From Gammaproteobacteria bacterium (GTDB lineage: Bacteria; Pseudomonadota; Gammaproteobacteria; Pseudomonadales; Pseudohongiellaceae), in the NCBI GenBank assembly GCA_002684935.1, contig NYWC01000079.1:2165-10838 (forward strand): a stretch of DNA of 8,674 bases, in the 5' to 3' direction. A program made the position numbers and the translations under genes. Below are positions 1 to 5,857 of this stretch, piece after piece (the first letter of the stretch is position 1; each line of letters opens with the position of its first letter). The notes beneath the pieces were generated by a model. The model was not told where the DNA came from. It saw only the letters and a list, made by a program, of their open reading frames with translations, and ran no database searches.

Positions 1-2
1 TA

Positions 3-890
3 ACAGGTAATGCTGCTACTGCTACTAAACTTGCAACTGCAAGAGCATTCACTACTTCAGGTGATGTTGTATTAGCTTCAGCTAACTTTGATGGTAGTGC
101 AAACTTTACTACAACAGCAACAATTCAAACTGGAGCCGTAGAACATGCGATGCTTGCAGGTGATGCAGTTGATGGTGATAATATCGCTGATGATTCTGTT
201 AACTCTGAGCACTATGTTGATGCTTCAATTGATACACAACACATTGCAGACTTACAAGTTACAACTGGTAAGATCGCGGCAGATGCTATTACAGGTGCCA
301 AGATTGCTGATGATGCAGTGGATAGCGAACATCTAGCCGATGGTTCTATTGACTTAGCTCATATGAGTGTTAACTCAATTGATAGTGATCAGTATGTCGA
401 TGGTTCAATTGATACTGCTCACATTGGTGCAGACCAAATAACAGGAGCTTTGATTGCAGATGATACTATTAACAGCGAACACTACGCTGCAGCTTCAATC
501 GATAATGAACACTTAGCAGACGATGCGGTGGATTCAGATGAGATAGCAGCAGGTGCTATTGACTTGGCTCATATGAGTGCAAACTCTGTTGATTCAGATC
601 AATATGTTGATGGTTCTATTGACACGGCTCATATTGCTAACTCTCAAATTACTGTTGGTAAGATGGCAGCAAACTCTGTTGATAGTGACCAATATGTAGA
701 TGGTTCAATCGATACGGCTCATATAGCAGATGCTCAAGTAACAGGAGCGAAGATCGCTGCTGATACTGTGGCAGAAGCTAATATGGCAGATGATGCTATT
801 GGTTCAGCTCAGTTAAAAACATTATCAACATTATTGATTATTAACGCAGCTGGTACTACAGTGAAAACTTGTCATACCGCAGGAGCATAA
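3..890 (+). CDS. Tail fibre-like repeat protein, C-terminal part (5' end outside window)
   Basis: The frame is open to the left edge, so the first in-window ATG (150) is not taken as the start; 295 residues are visible. The first ~45 residues contain an ATKLATARAF segment and a FDGSANF segment, a combination common in phage tail fibre proteins. From 159 to 818 the protein is 22 uninterrupted decapeptides of the type D-G-S-I-D-T-A-H-I-A, followed by a short non-repeat C-terminus (LKTLSTLLIINAAGTTVKT region) ending in HTAGA. Spacing of I/V at position 4 and a hydrophobic residue at position 9 would suit an elongated, probably trimeric, beta-rich shaft; that is inference. Such proteins form or attach to tail fibres and touch the host surface. 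No receptor-binding or chaperone domain is visible in this part. The downstream gap carries a late promoter for the next gene. Confidence 0.8.
   Translation, partial: TGNAATATKLATARAFTTSGDVVLASANFDGSANFTTTATIQTGAVEHAMLAGDAVDGDNIADDSVNSEHYVDASIDTQHIADLQVTTGKIAADAITGAKIADDAVDSEHLADGSIDLAHMSVNSIDSDQYVDGSIDTAHIGADQITGALIADDTINSEHYAAASIDNEHLADDAVDSDEIAAGAIDLAHMSANSVDSDQYVDGSIDTAHIANSQITVGKMAANSVDSDQYVDGSIDTAHIADAQVTGAKIAADTVAEANMADDAIGSAQLKTLSTLLIINAAGTTVKTCHTAGA
159..818 (+). repeat. 22 in-register 30-bp/10-residue repeats in the tail fibre gene
   Basis: Read in frame, this interval divides exactly into 22 units of 10 residues with no insertion or deletion. The loose consensus is [DA][DGN][AS][IV][DT][ST]xHI[AV]. 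Examples are DDAVDSEHLA (unit 6), DGSIDTAHIA (units 16 and 19) and ANSVDSDQYV (units 15 and 18). Conservation is stronger at protein than at DNA level, since synonymous codons vary between copies (GATGGTTCAATT against GATGGTTCTATT). This points to selection on a structural repeat rather than only a recent tandem expansion. Confidence 0.9.
579..758 (+). repeat. Two adjacent 90-bp higher-order repeats within the fibre repeats
   Basis: Positions 579-668 and 669-758 encode the same triad of decapeptides: an SVDSDQYV unit, a DGSIDTAHIA unit and an xxQ[IV]TxxK[IM]A unit. The same triad order appears less exactly at units 2-4 (189-278) and 8-10 (369-458). This suggests that a 30-residue block, rather than the single decapeptide, was copied more recently. 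Confidence 0.75.
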
Positions 891-904
891 ATATTAACAA
901 CGTG

Positions 905-912
905 TATTTATA
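905..912 (-). promoter_or_regulatory. Possible leftward late promoter motif TATAAATA (mirror copy)
   Basis: The left arm of the inverted repeat reads TATAAATA on the minus strand, an exact late-promoter octamer pointing into the 3' end of the fibre gene. If used, it would make antisense RNA to the fibre repeats, because no leftward gene lies there. It may equally be a by-product of stem pairing with the rightward promoter. Only the motif match supports it. Confidence 0.3.
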
Positions 913-931
913 CTTGTCCTTAAAAAATGAG

Positions 932-939
932 TATAAATA
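932..939 (+). promoter_or_regulatory. T4-type late promoter motif TATAAATA, rightward
   Basis: This is an exact match to the T4-type late promoter -10 octamer, which in T4 is recognised by the gp55 sigma factor with the gp45 clamp as activator and needs no -35 element. It lies in the only intergenic gap, 28 bases before the ATG at 967 and upstream of a structural-type gene, where a late promoter is expected. An RNA starting a few bases downstream would retain the AGAAGGA ribosome binding site at 948-954 as almost all of its leader. I found no other exact rightward copy in the window. Confidence 0.7.
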
Positions 940-966
940 CACTAAACAGAAGGAAATTATAATACT

Positions 967-1881
967 ATGGCAGCAAGAACACCAGTAAAAATAGATTCAA
1001 ATAACTTGAAGGAGATGTCAGCTGACGACAAGACTGCGATTATTAACCGAGCAAAATGGTTATACTTAGCAGATCAGTCAGTACTCGTAACTCAAGTTGG
1101 TAGCAGTGGTACGCTAGATGCTATTAATGATACACGACTCCAAGCAGGTGCAGCTACGACTCACGCGAGTAGCTTTCGATCTGCAGGAGATACTCCTGAT
1201 GTAAGTACTGTAACTGTTTCATATGATAAGCTTAGCTCAGCAACGACAGGTTCATTAACATTTAATGATAATGGCTCAACAACGAGAATGCCTGTATATG
1301 TTAATTCAAGTAACAATATACAAGCTATGACTCCACAAGAGATGTTTGATACTTATGCAGATACTCTTGTTGATGCAATTATTGCAGCACAACCTTATCA
1401 AATAGGAACATCTACTTCGGCTCCATCAGGATATACTAATGTTTCATCAACAGCGGTATTTACAGATACACGTGCAAATGCTGGAGCATATAGTGCGGGT
1501 GGTATTACTGAAACACAAGACCAACCAACTACAATCACTAACTATTATCTTCATAGATCAACTGGTTCTGAGACTGATTATACTGCAAAGCCATGTTACA
1601 TTAATGGTGATAACAATATCAGAGAATACACTGAAGCAGAGTTCGATGCTATTATGAAAGAGATGATACGTTATGTAGCAGTGAACTTAAATTCACATAA
1701 AATACGTTACTATATCGGTGGCTCAGGTACAAATATGGGTTCAGGTATGGCAGACACCAAACTTAATGGTTCGACATATGCACAACGAGAAGTTGGTGGA
1801 GATGATTATCGAACACAAGAGTTCCCGTCGGGATCGGCGACAACAATTAACACTTACTATTTAAAAGCGAGGAAAGAATAA
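967..1881 (+). CDS. Phage virion structural-type protein with three tandem modules
   Basis: This 304-residue protein starts at ATG 967, with AGAAGGA 12 bases upstream and the late promoter before that. It has no signal peptide or membrane segment. The sequence is Thr/Ser/Gly/Asn-rich and divides into three related modules starting near residues 6, 109 and 209. Each opens with a P-x-x-[IV]-x-x-x-N-N-[IL] segment and a short helix, then continues into a beta-rich stretch with a DTR or DTK motif (55-57, 167-169, 263-265). The last two modules end in matching ITNYYLHR and INTYYLKA segments. The MAARTPVKID...NNLKEMS opening resembles tail-fibre-associated or structural proteins annotated in marine T4-like phages. 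A role as a virion component is inferred from that resemblance, the promoter and the position after the fibre gene. Its exact place in the particle is unknown. Confidence 0.7.
   Translation: MAARTPVKIDSNNLKEMSADDKTAIINRAKWLYLADQSVLVTQVGSSGTLDAINDTRLQAGAATTHASSFRSAGDTPDVSTVTVSYDKLSSATTGSLTFNDNGSTTRMPVYVNSSNNIQAMTPQEMFDTYADTLVDAIIAAQPYQIGTSTSAPSGYTNVSSTAVFTDTRANAGAYSAGGITETQDQPTTITNYYLHRSTGSETDYTAKPCYINGDNNIREYTEAEFDAIMKEMIRYVAVNLNSHKIRYYIGGSGTNMGSGMADTKLNGSTYAQREVGGDDYRTQEFPSGSATTINTYYLKARKE
982..1878 (+). repeat. Three diverged ~100-residue protein modules
   Basis: The modules cover roughly residues 6-108, 109-208 and 209-304 (nucleotides 982-1290, 1291-1590 and 1591-1878). The aligned openings are PVKIDSNNLKEMS, PVYVNSSNNIQAMT and PCYINGDNNIREYT. 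Each is followed by a helix rich in D/E and then by a beta-rich part with DTR/DTK. The DNA of the copies is well diverged, so the triplication looks old. Confidence 0.65.
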
Positions 1882-1882
1882 A

Positions 1883-2593
1883 ATGAGTATAATTACTAAA
1901 GAAACATTCGTTTCTGCAACCTTCATTGATCAAGACAGAAAGAACCTTGAAGTACTCTTGAATATGGGTCATACGGATGAATTGCATCTAACTCCTCATA
2001 TTGTTGAAGCAGACGAAGATAACGCAGACTACAAAAAACTGCTAAAAATCACTACGTTGGATGCAATCCACGAAGAGACACATAAAACTAGAAAGATGGA
2101 AAGCTTAGCCTTTATGGAAACAGCTAAGTTGATTATGCGAAATGAAGGATTAGCAGATCAACAAGAAATGTTATCGAAGACGAAGATATTCCCTGCAGTT
2201 GTAGATAACATCTTTACTAACATGGAAAACGAAGACCATTTGTTTGCATTAAAGCTAGCATTATTTGAATTACAAGAGATACGTGAGTCAGATAATATTG
2301 CAGCTAAAACTGCATTAAGAAAGGCGCAGCATAAGTTTGAAGTATTAAAGCATGCATTTGAAATTACAGGAGTTCGTGAAACAACAGAAGATGTTGTATC
2401 TTCAGGTGATCGAGTTGTACAAGCTAAAGCTTTAGATGAGCAATATGCTGAAATCATTGAAGAGCAAGCAATGCCTCCTCATAAGAGACCTAAGACTATA
2501 GCGAAGAAAACTGCTGAGACAACAAAGAAAAAAGCAGCAACAGCTAAGAAGATTGCAGCAGCTAAGGGAACTGAAAAGAAGGAGAAGAAATAA
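1883..2593 (+). CDS. Unrecognised phage protein, helical with Lys/Ala-rich C-terminal tail
   Basis: This 236-residue protein begins one base after the previous stop codon, with an AGGAAAG ribosome binding site at 1870-1876 inside the preceding gene's end. Residues 1-60 are mixed and acidic (VEADEDNADYKK). Residues ~60-165 look strongly helical, with many Ala, Leu, Glu and Lys. Residues 201-236 form a basic tail with 15 Lys/Arg in 36 positions and AKK, KKK and TAKK runs, resembling histone H1-type tails. There is no signal peptide and no enzyme motif. I do not recognise a named family. The position among structural genes suggests a virion or assembly protein, and the tail could contact nucleic acid or an acidic partner; both are inference. 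Confidence 0.65.
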   Translation: MSIITKETFVSATFIDQDRKNLEVLLNMGHTDELHLTPHIVEADEDNADYKKLLKITTLDAIHEETHKTRKMESLAFMETAKLIMRNEGLADQQEMLSKTKIFPAVVDNIFTNMENEDHLFALKLALFELQEIRESDNIAAKTALRKAQHKFEVLKHAFEITGVRETTEDVVSSGDRVVQAKALDEQYAEIIEEQAMPPHKRPKTIAKKTAETTKKKAATAKKIAAAKGTEKKEKK

Positions 2594-2859
2594 TGGCAAC
2601 GATTGTAACAGCAATAGGAACAACAGTAGCTTCACATGCATCTAACGGAAACAATGTTGGTCAAGCAAATGTAGTCAAGGTTGTGGCAGGAAGTGCAGCT
2701 AATTTAGAAGTTCATACAGCTTCAAAAGCAGCATTACTTGGTACTGTAGCTATGGCTTCAGGTGAAACAATGTATATTAAAAAGGATACAACACACGAGT
2801 TAGCAGCATCTGATAATGCTACATCTTGGAAGTTTTCTCCAGTTCTTACAGAAGGTTAA
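2593..2859 (+). CDS. Small (88-residue) phage protein, possibly structural
   Basis: The start overlaps the previous stop by one base (TAATG), with an AGAAGGAG-type ribosome binding site just upstream, so it is probably translationally coupled. The protein is rich in Ala, Val, Thr, Gly and Asn, has only one Trp (W79), and has a pattern of short beta strands: VTAIGTTVAS, GNNVGQANVVKVV, AALLGTVAMASGETMYIKKD. The GNNVxQAxVVKV stretch followed by a GETMYIKKD turn resembles small proteins of unknown function that recur near structural genes in marine T4-like phages. That resemblance is from memory. It is the last rightward gene, and its stop codon overlaps the stop codon of the convergent leftward operon. 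Confidence 0.65.
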   Translation: MATIVTAIGTTVASHASNGNNVGQANVVKVVAGSAANLEVHTASKAALLGTVAMASGETMYIKKDTTHELAASDNATSWKFSPVLTEG

Positions 2860-3422
2860 CGTTTAAGGAAATAGGGTGACCACCAACCGGTCCACCCTTC
2901 TTCCATTATGTGATGCATCTGTCCTAAGGTGCACACATTGTAGTTAGGATTGCTTTCTTTAATACTAAATTTTGGACATACGCGATCATATGTTTCGTAT
3001 TCTATTTCTTTGTAATACCACTCATCACTACCTAAACTATATTTTGTCATATAGTCTTCTGCATATGGCCAGAATTTTTCCCATATATGATGTACAGATC
3101 CAGACCAAGAAACAATAGAAGAGTTTAATGGTGTATGTGCTGGTTCTCTCCACCAAGTATCATCTAATAACGTAAAATCACTACGAAATAAATTTGGTAA
3201 TTTTCCATATATAACCATATCTAAATCAAAATAAAGATTATCTCCATCTCTGAACTTATCATACATCTGGAATTTATTATACCAATTGCCATATAAGTCT
3301 TCTTCAATTACCTCAAACTCATCATACTCTATACCTGAATAGGTATCAATCATATGCTTTAAATTATCAACATGCCATTGAGTAAACTTATTACCAAATC
3401 TACAACATATTATTCTCTTCAT
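2856..3422 (-). CDS. Short GT-A-like glycosyltransferase (last gene of leftward operon)
   Basis: This 188-residue protein probably transfers a sugar from a nucleotide-sugar donor. The key evidence is a hydrophobic strand ending in an acidic DxD motif (NLYFDLDMVIYGKL; D66-L-D68), the metal- and nucleotide-binding signature of GT-A folds. It is preceded by a W-x-x-K-F segment and followed by a TWW segment and GSDEWYY (131-137), in the place where this fold often has a GDQ-type motif. All of these align by eye with the next gene upstream (3419-4156), so the two are likely paralogues. It is shorter than typical family members. Its C-terminus (NVCTLGQMHH) lacks the HFxG-type histidine motif present in the neighbour, so activity or metal binding may differ. 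The start is fixed by a 4-base ATGA overlap and an AAGGA site nine bases upstream. Confidence 0.65.
   Translation of the reverse strand: MKRIICCRFGNKFTQWHVDNLKHMIDTYSGIEYDEFEVIEEDLYGNWYNKFQMYDKFRDGDNLYFDLDMVIYGKLPNLFRSDFTLLDDTWWREPAHTPLNSSIVSWSGSVHHIWEKFWPYAEDYMTKYSLGSDEWYYKEIEYETYDRVCPKFSIKESNPNYNVCTLGQMHHIMEEGWTGWWSPYFLKR
2873..2898. terminator. Possible hairpin terminator at the convergent junction
   Basis: AGGGTGACC (2873-2881) pairs with GGTCCACCCT (2889-2898) over nine base pairs with one bulged C (2892) and a 7-base loop. It starts 14 bases after the last rightward stop codon and is GC-rich for this region. The bases after the stem are TCTTCC rather than a clean T-run. It lies inside the coding end of the leftward glycosyltransferase gene, at a Trp-rich stretch, so base pairing could be incidental. 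If real, it would mainly stop rightward transcription. Confidence 0.35.
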
Positions 3423-4156
3423 TTCCAGTAATCCTTAATCCAATCATTGCTATTATTATGTATTGTATTACCTGGCCCAGTAAAGTGTACTACTTTAATG
3501 TTAGGACTTACACCATCTAAAAACATAAAGTCACCAAACTTTTCAAGGTATAAACGATTATCACCTATTTCTTCATCTTTGTCTATATCGCATTTACCAA
3601 TCCATTCTTCTGGTGTAGGAATTATTTTTATACCATTTTCTTCAGCTCTCCAATTGACATAATTCTGTTCACCATAATATGGAAAATGTACAATCCTATC
3701 TTTATAATAATGCATTTGCCAATAAGCAGGATTTTCGGCAAAGTCATCCCATACATATGCTAAACTACCAGATTTAAATTTATAAAATCCACCATTAGTT
3801 TTTAATACAGATTTCCACCATATACCATAAGTAATTAATTCTTTCTCTTGTACTGGATGTCCTATGAGGTCATCAACATTACCTGTAATAACTTGGTCAA
3901 TATCCATAATAATTATGTCATCGCCAGGATTTTGATATCCAAAATTTGGAGAGAAGAATTTTAGTTTATGCCAATGTTTCTTTATATCGCCATAATGATT
4001 ATATGGTAGTACTATATCGGCCTCGACACCGGGATCGTCGCTAATACATACTGATTGAAATGGAATGCTGCAGTTTCTTCTTATACTATCGTATAATTTA
4101 CCTACATAATCAAGAGTATATTGATCTCTATAATATACAGTGCATATTTTAAGCAT
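3419..4156 (-). CDS. GT-A-like glycosyltransferase (GT8-like)
   Basis: The protein is 245 residues from the chosen start. An in-frame ATG exists at 4264, but that would overlap the preceding gene by over 110 bases. The ATG at 4156 has GGAG eight bases upstream, gives a natural N-terminus (MLKICTVYY) and overlaps by only 8 bases. Visible motifs are the strand plus DxD signature DDIIIMDIDQVITGNVDDL (D85-I-D87), a TYGIWW segment, YGEQNYVNW (161-169) in the place of a GDQ motif, and VVHFTGPGN (222-230), which resembles the metal-binding HFxG motif of GT8-type enzymes. No membrane segment is seen, so it should act in the cytoplasm. The donor and acceptor sugars cannot be read from sequence. It sits between two other glycosyltransferase-like genes in an overlapping operon. 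Confidence 0.75.
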   Translation of the reverse strand: MLKICTVYYRDQYTLDYVGKLYDSIRRNCSIPFQSVCISDDPGVEADIVLPYNHYGDIKKHWHKLKFFSPNFGYQNPGDDIIIMDIDQVITGNVDDLIGHPVQEKELITYGIWWKSVLKTNGGFYKFKSGSLAYVWDDFAENPAYWQMHYYKDRIVHFPYYGEQNYVNWRAEENGIKIIPTPEEWIGKCDIDKDEEIGDNRLYLEKFGDFMFLDGVSPNIKVVHFTGPGNTIHNNSNDWIKDYWK

Positions 4157-5015
4157 CGTATTTTCTCCATACACAATCAAAGTCTTTACAGATTGCGTGC
4201 ACAAAGAATGCATAATCTGGTACGAATCTTTGAAAATCAAATAAGTAATGCCAGTCTGGAGCAAACCATTGCACTGGAACTTCGTTAACTTTTATTTTAT
4301 ACGAGAAGATAGTTTCGTTATCATACCTAAACATATCAATAATATTATTAGGGTATACACCTATTTCTCTATAAGCATCGCCTCTTAATGCTGTCATCAT
4401 TTCTATTACATGTTCTAAACCACCAAAGTAATCTAACTGCTTTATATGTTCAGCACTTGCACCAATAATACCAGTATTAATCACATCATTATTCGGATGA
4501 TAACCACCATCTAATAACATTGCTTGGCAATTATAGTATTTTGCTGTTGGACTACGTATGCTTTGGCTAGCTTCTACATGATGTACGATCTTATCATTCT
4601 GTTCGACAACACATATACCTTTACTTAAATCCCATTCTTCAAAGAAGTTAGGTGAATGATTCATTGGTATAACATCAAAATCTAAGTATAGAACTTCATC
4701 ATAGGTTTGTGATAGCTCATTGAGGAGATGTAACTTATAAAAGTTTATTATTTCATATCCAGTAACTTCTGGATAATTCTCTTTAAACTTTGTTTCGAAT
4801 TCTTTATATTGATTATCATATTCATACATCTTAAATGATACACCAATACGATCAGCATAAACCGTTTTGCATTTAATTAAACGATCATAGTGTTCTTTAA
4901 AGGCATCAACAGTGATCTCTGCTTTTTCTGTGGTGTCATGTTTACTTTTTGATGTAGTGCCATAGTGTTCGGCCGCAGGTATATCTACGTATATACTATA
5001 GATTATTCTCTTCAT
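4149..5015 (-). CDS. Glycosyltransferase-like protein with DxD motif
   Basis: This 288-residue protein has a GT-A-type core. It shows an NFYKLHLLNEL helix, then the strand YDEVLYLDFDVIPMN with DxD at D112-F-D114, then VINTGIIGAS (178-187), the NxG-type segment that commonly follows in GT8-like enzymes. DNETIF (232-237) and FVHAICKDF (271-279) follow near the C-terminus. The N-terminal ~50 residues (AAEHYGTTSKSKHDTTEKAE) look like an insertion in a charged loop. It is more distant from the two downstream glycosyltransferases than they are from each other. The start overlaps the upstream methyltransferase stop (ATGA). The first five residues (MKRII) and about 14 bases match the start of the 2856-3422 gene. 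Function is by motif; sugar specificity is unknown. Confidence 0.7.
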   Translation of the reverse strand: MKRIIYSIYVDIPAAEHYGTTSKSKHDTTEKAEITVDAFKEHYDRLIKCKTVYADRIGVSFKMYEYDNQYKEFETKFKENYPEVTGYEIINFYKLHLLNELSQTYDEVLYLDFDVIPMNHSPNFFEEWDLSKGICVVEQNDKIVHHVEASQSIRSPTAKYYNCQAMLLDGGYHPNNDVINTGIIGASAEHIKQLDYFGGLEHVIEMMTALRGDAYREIGVYPNNIIDMFRYDNETIFSYKIKVNEVPVQWFAPDWHYLFDFQRFVPDYAFFVHAICKDFDCVWRKYDA

Positions 5016-5857
5016 ATCTTTCCGATTAATAGGTATCGTGTGCCTCTTTCATCTTTAAGATTATCTTCATGCAATACTTCTGCACTAGGAGGTAACTGAT
5101 TCATAAATTCTTGTATATTGTTTACGCAATTAATATGACCCTCTATATCAAACATGTTATTTGATGTAAAAGCAAAGTGTGCAGATGGCTTGACTTTTTT
5201 CCACCAAGCTTTTTTATAAACTGGCCATTCATGATTTTTTCCGTCCCATGCTTTAAAGTAATTATGTTTACTTCGCGGTCCTTCTGGACCCCACCATTTC
5301 ATAGGTAACATATGTTCGCACGATGTATTAATAAAAATATCTGTATGACCATAAAATTCTTTATATTCTCCGAATATATCCTCAGATATCCACTCAACAT
5401 TATCATACTCTTTAAATAATCTATTTTTTCCAATCTCAATAGCGTGGTCATCAATATCAACAGCAATAATCTTTTTTACTTTATCATGCAATAATGGTAT
5501 AATAACACTACCATACCAACAACCCCAAATAACAACTTCAGTATCTTTATTTAAAAGATTAAGTTTATCTAAGCCATTCACTAATTTAGTTTTGGCCCAC
5601 ACTTGATTATTACTAAATGAATCTAGTATATCGTGTTCAAGTTCTGGCTCGTGTTTAATTATTGTAAGCGCTTTTTCAAACAGAGATGTATCGGGATATT
5701 CATTATACTTTATTTTAAATAAAGTTTGCAGTAATGCACTATCATCTTCATTTTTTACTGCGGTTAATAATTCAATAATATTCTTGCTATCAATGTCATA
5801 GTCATTATTTAGATTAAGAATATTTAATAAATTATCTATTTTTTCTTTACTAAGCAT
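5012..5857 (-). CDS. Class I SAM-dependent methyltransferase
   Basis: The 281-residue protein has a Rossmann-type SAM-binding core from about residue 105. Motif I is VVIWGCWYGSVIIPLL (108-123), with Trp residues in place of some usual Gly residues. The second strand is IIAVDIDDHAIEIGKN (130-145) and ends in the acidic residue expected to bind the SAM ribose. NVEWISEDIF (153-162) and DIFINTSCEHM (173-183) correspond to motifs II-III and IV. The ~100-residue N-terminal part is helical and of unknown role. The WWGPEGPRSKHNYFKAW stretch (188-204) probably forms the substrate side. Given its position between a carbamoyltransferase and glycosyltransferases, methylation of a sugar or a glycan end is the most likely job, but a protein or small-molecule target cannot be excluded. 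The start overlaps the upstream stop by one base (TAATG). Confidence 0.75.
   Translation of the reverse strand: MLSKEKIDNLLNILNLNNDYDIDSKNIIELLTAVKNEDDSALLQTLFKIKYNEYPDTSLFEKALTIIKHEPELEHDILDSFSNNQVWAKTKLVNGLDKLNLLNKDTEVVIWGCWYGSVIIPLLHDKVKKIIAVDIDDHAIEIGKNRLFKEYDNVEWISEDIFGEYKEFYGHTDIFINTSCEHMLPMKWWGPEGPRSKHNYFKAWDGKNHEWPVYKKAWWKKVKPSAHFAFTSNNMFDIEGHINCVNNIQEFMNQLPPSAEVLHEDNLKDERGTRYLLIGKI

Larger units (their letters stand above)
902..942. repeat. Perfect 13-bp inverted repeat with 15-nt loop in the intergenic gap
   Basis: GTGTATTTATACT (902-914) and AGTATAAATACAC (930-942) are exact reverse complements around a 15-base loop (915-929). As RNA, transcripts reading through from the fibre gene could fold into a 13-bp AU-rich stem starting 11 bases after the stop codon. 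No U-run follows the 3' arm, so a classical Rho-independent terminator is not well supported. Each arm contains the T4-type late promoter octamer, once per strand. Confidence 0.8.

Noticed and set aside
150..152. ATG at 150 as the start of the fibre protein
   Set aside because: The frame is open to the left edge and encodes typical fibre sequence before it, so the gene starts outside the window.
159..818. 30-bp periodic repeats as a CRISPR array
   Set aside because: There are no unique spacers. The units are contiguous, in frame and conserved as protein rather than as DNA.
902..942. Inverted repeat as a classical Rho-independent terminator
   Set aside because: The stem is AU-rich and is followed by ACTAAACAG rather than a U-run, so late-promoter content explains it better.
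2520..2540. Slippery A-run (AAGAAAAAAG) as a programmed frameshift site
   Set aside because: The heptamer is not in the phase needed for -1 slippage, and the zero frame continues to a normal stop coupled to the next gene.
2158..2641. Leftward open frames at 2158-2457 and 2432-2641
   Set aside because: They lie opposite a well-supported rightward gene, and their Ser/Cys/Leu-rich content is typical of antisense shadows.
4157..4264. Upstream in-frame ATG at 4264 for the second glycosyltransferase, giving 281 residues
   Set aside because: It would overlap the preceding gene by over 110 bases and add a non-family N-terminus, whereas ATG 4156 has GGAG at good spacing and an 8-base overlap like its neighbours.
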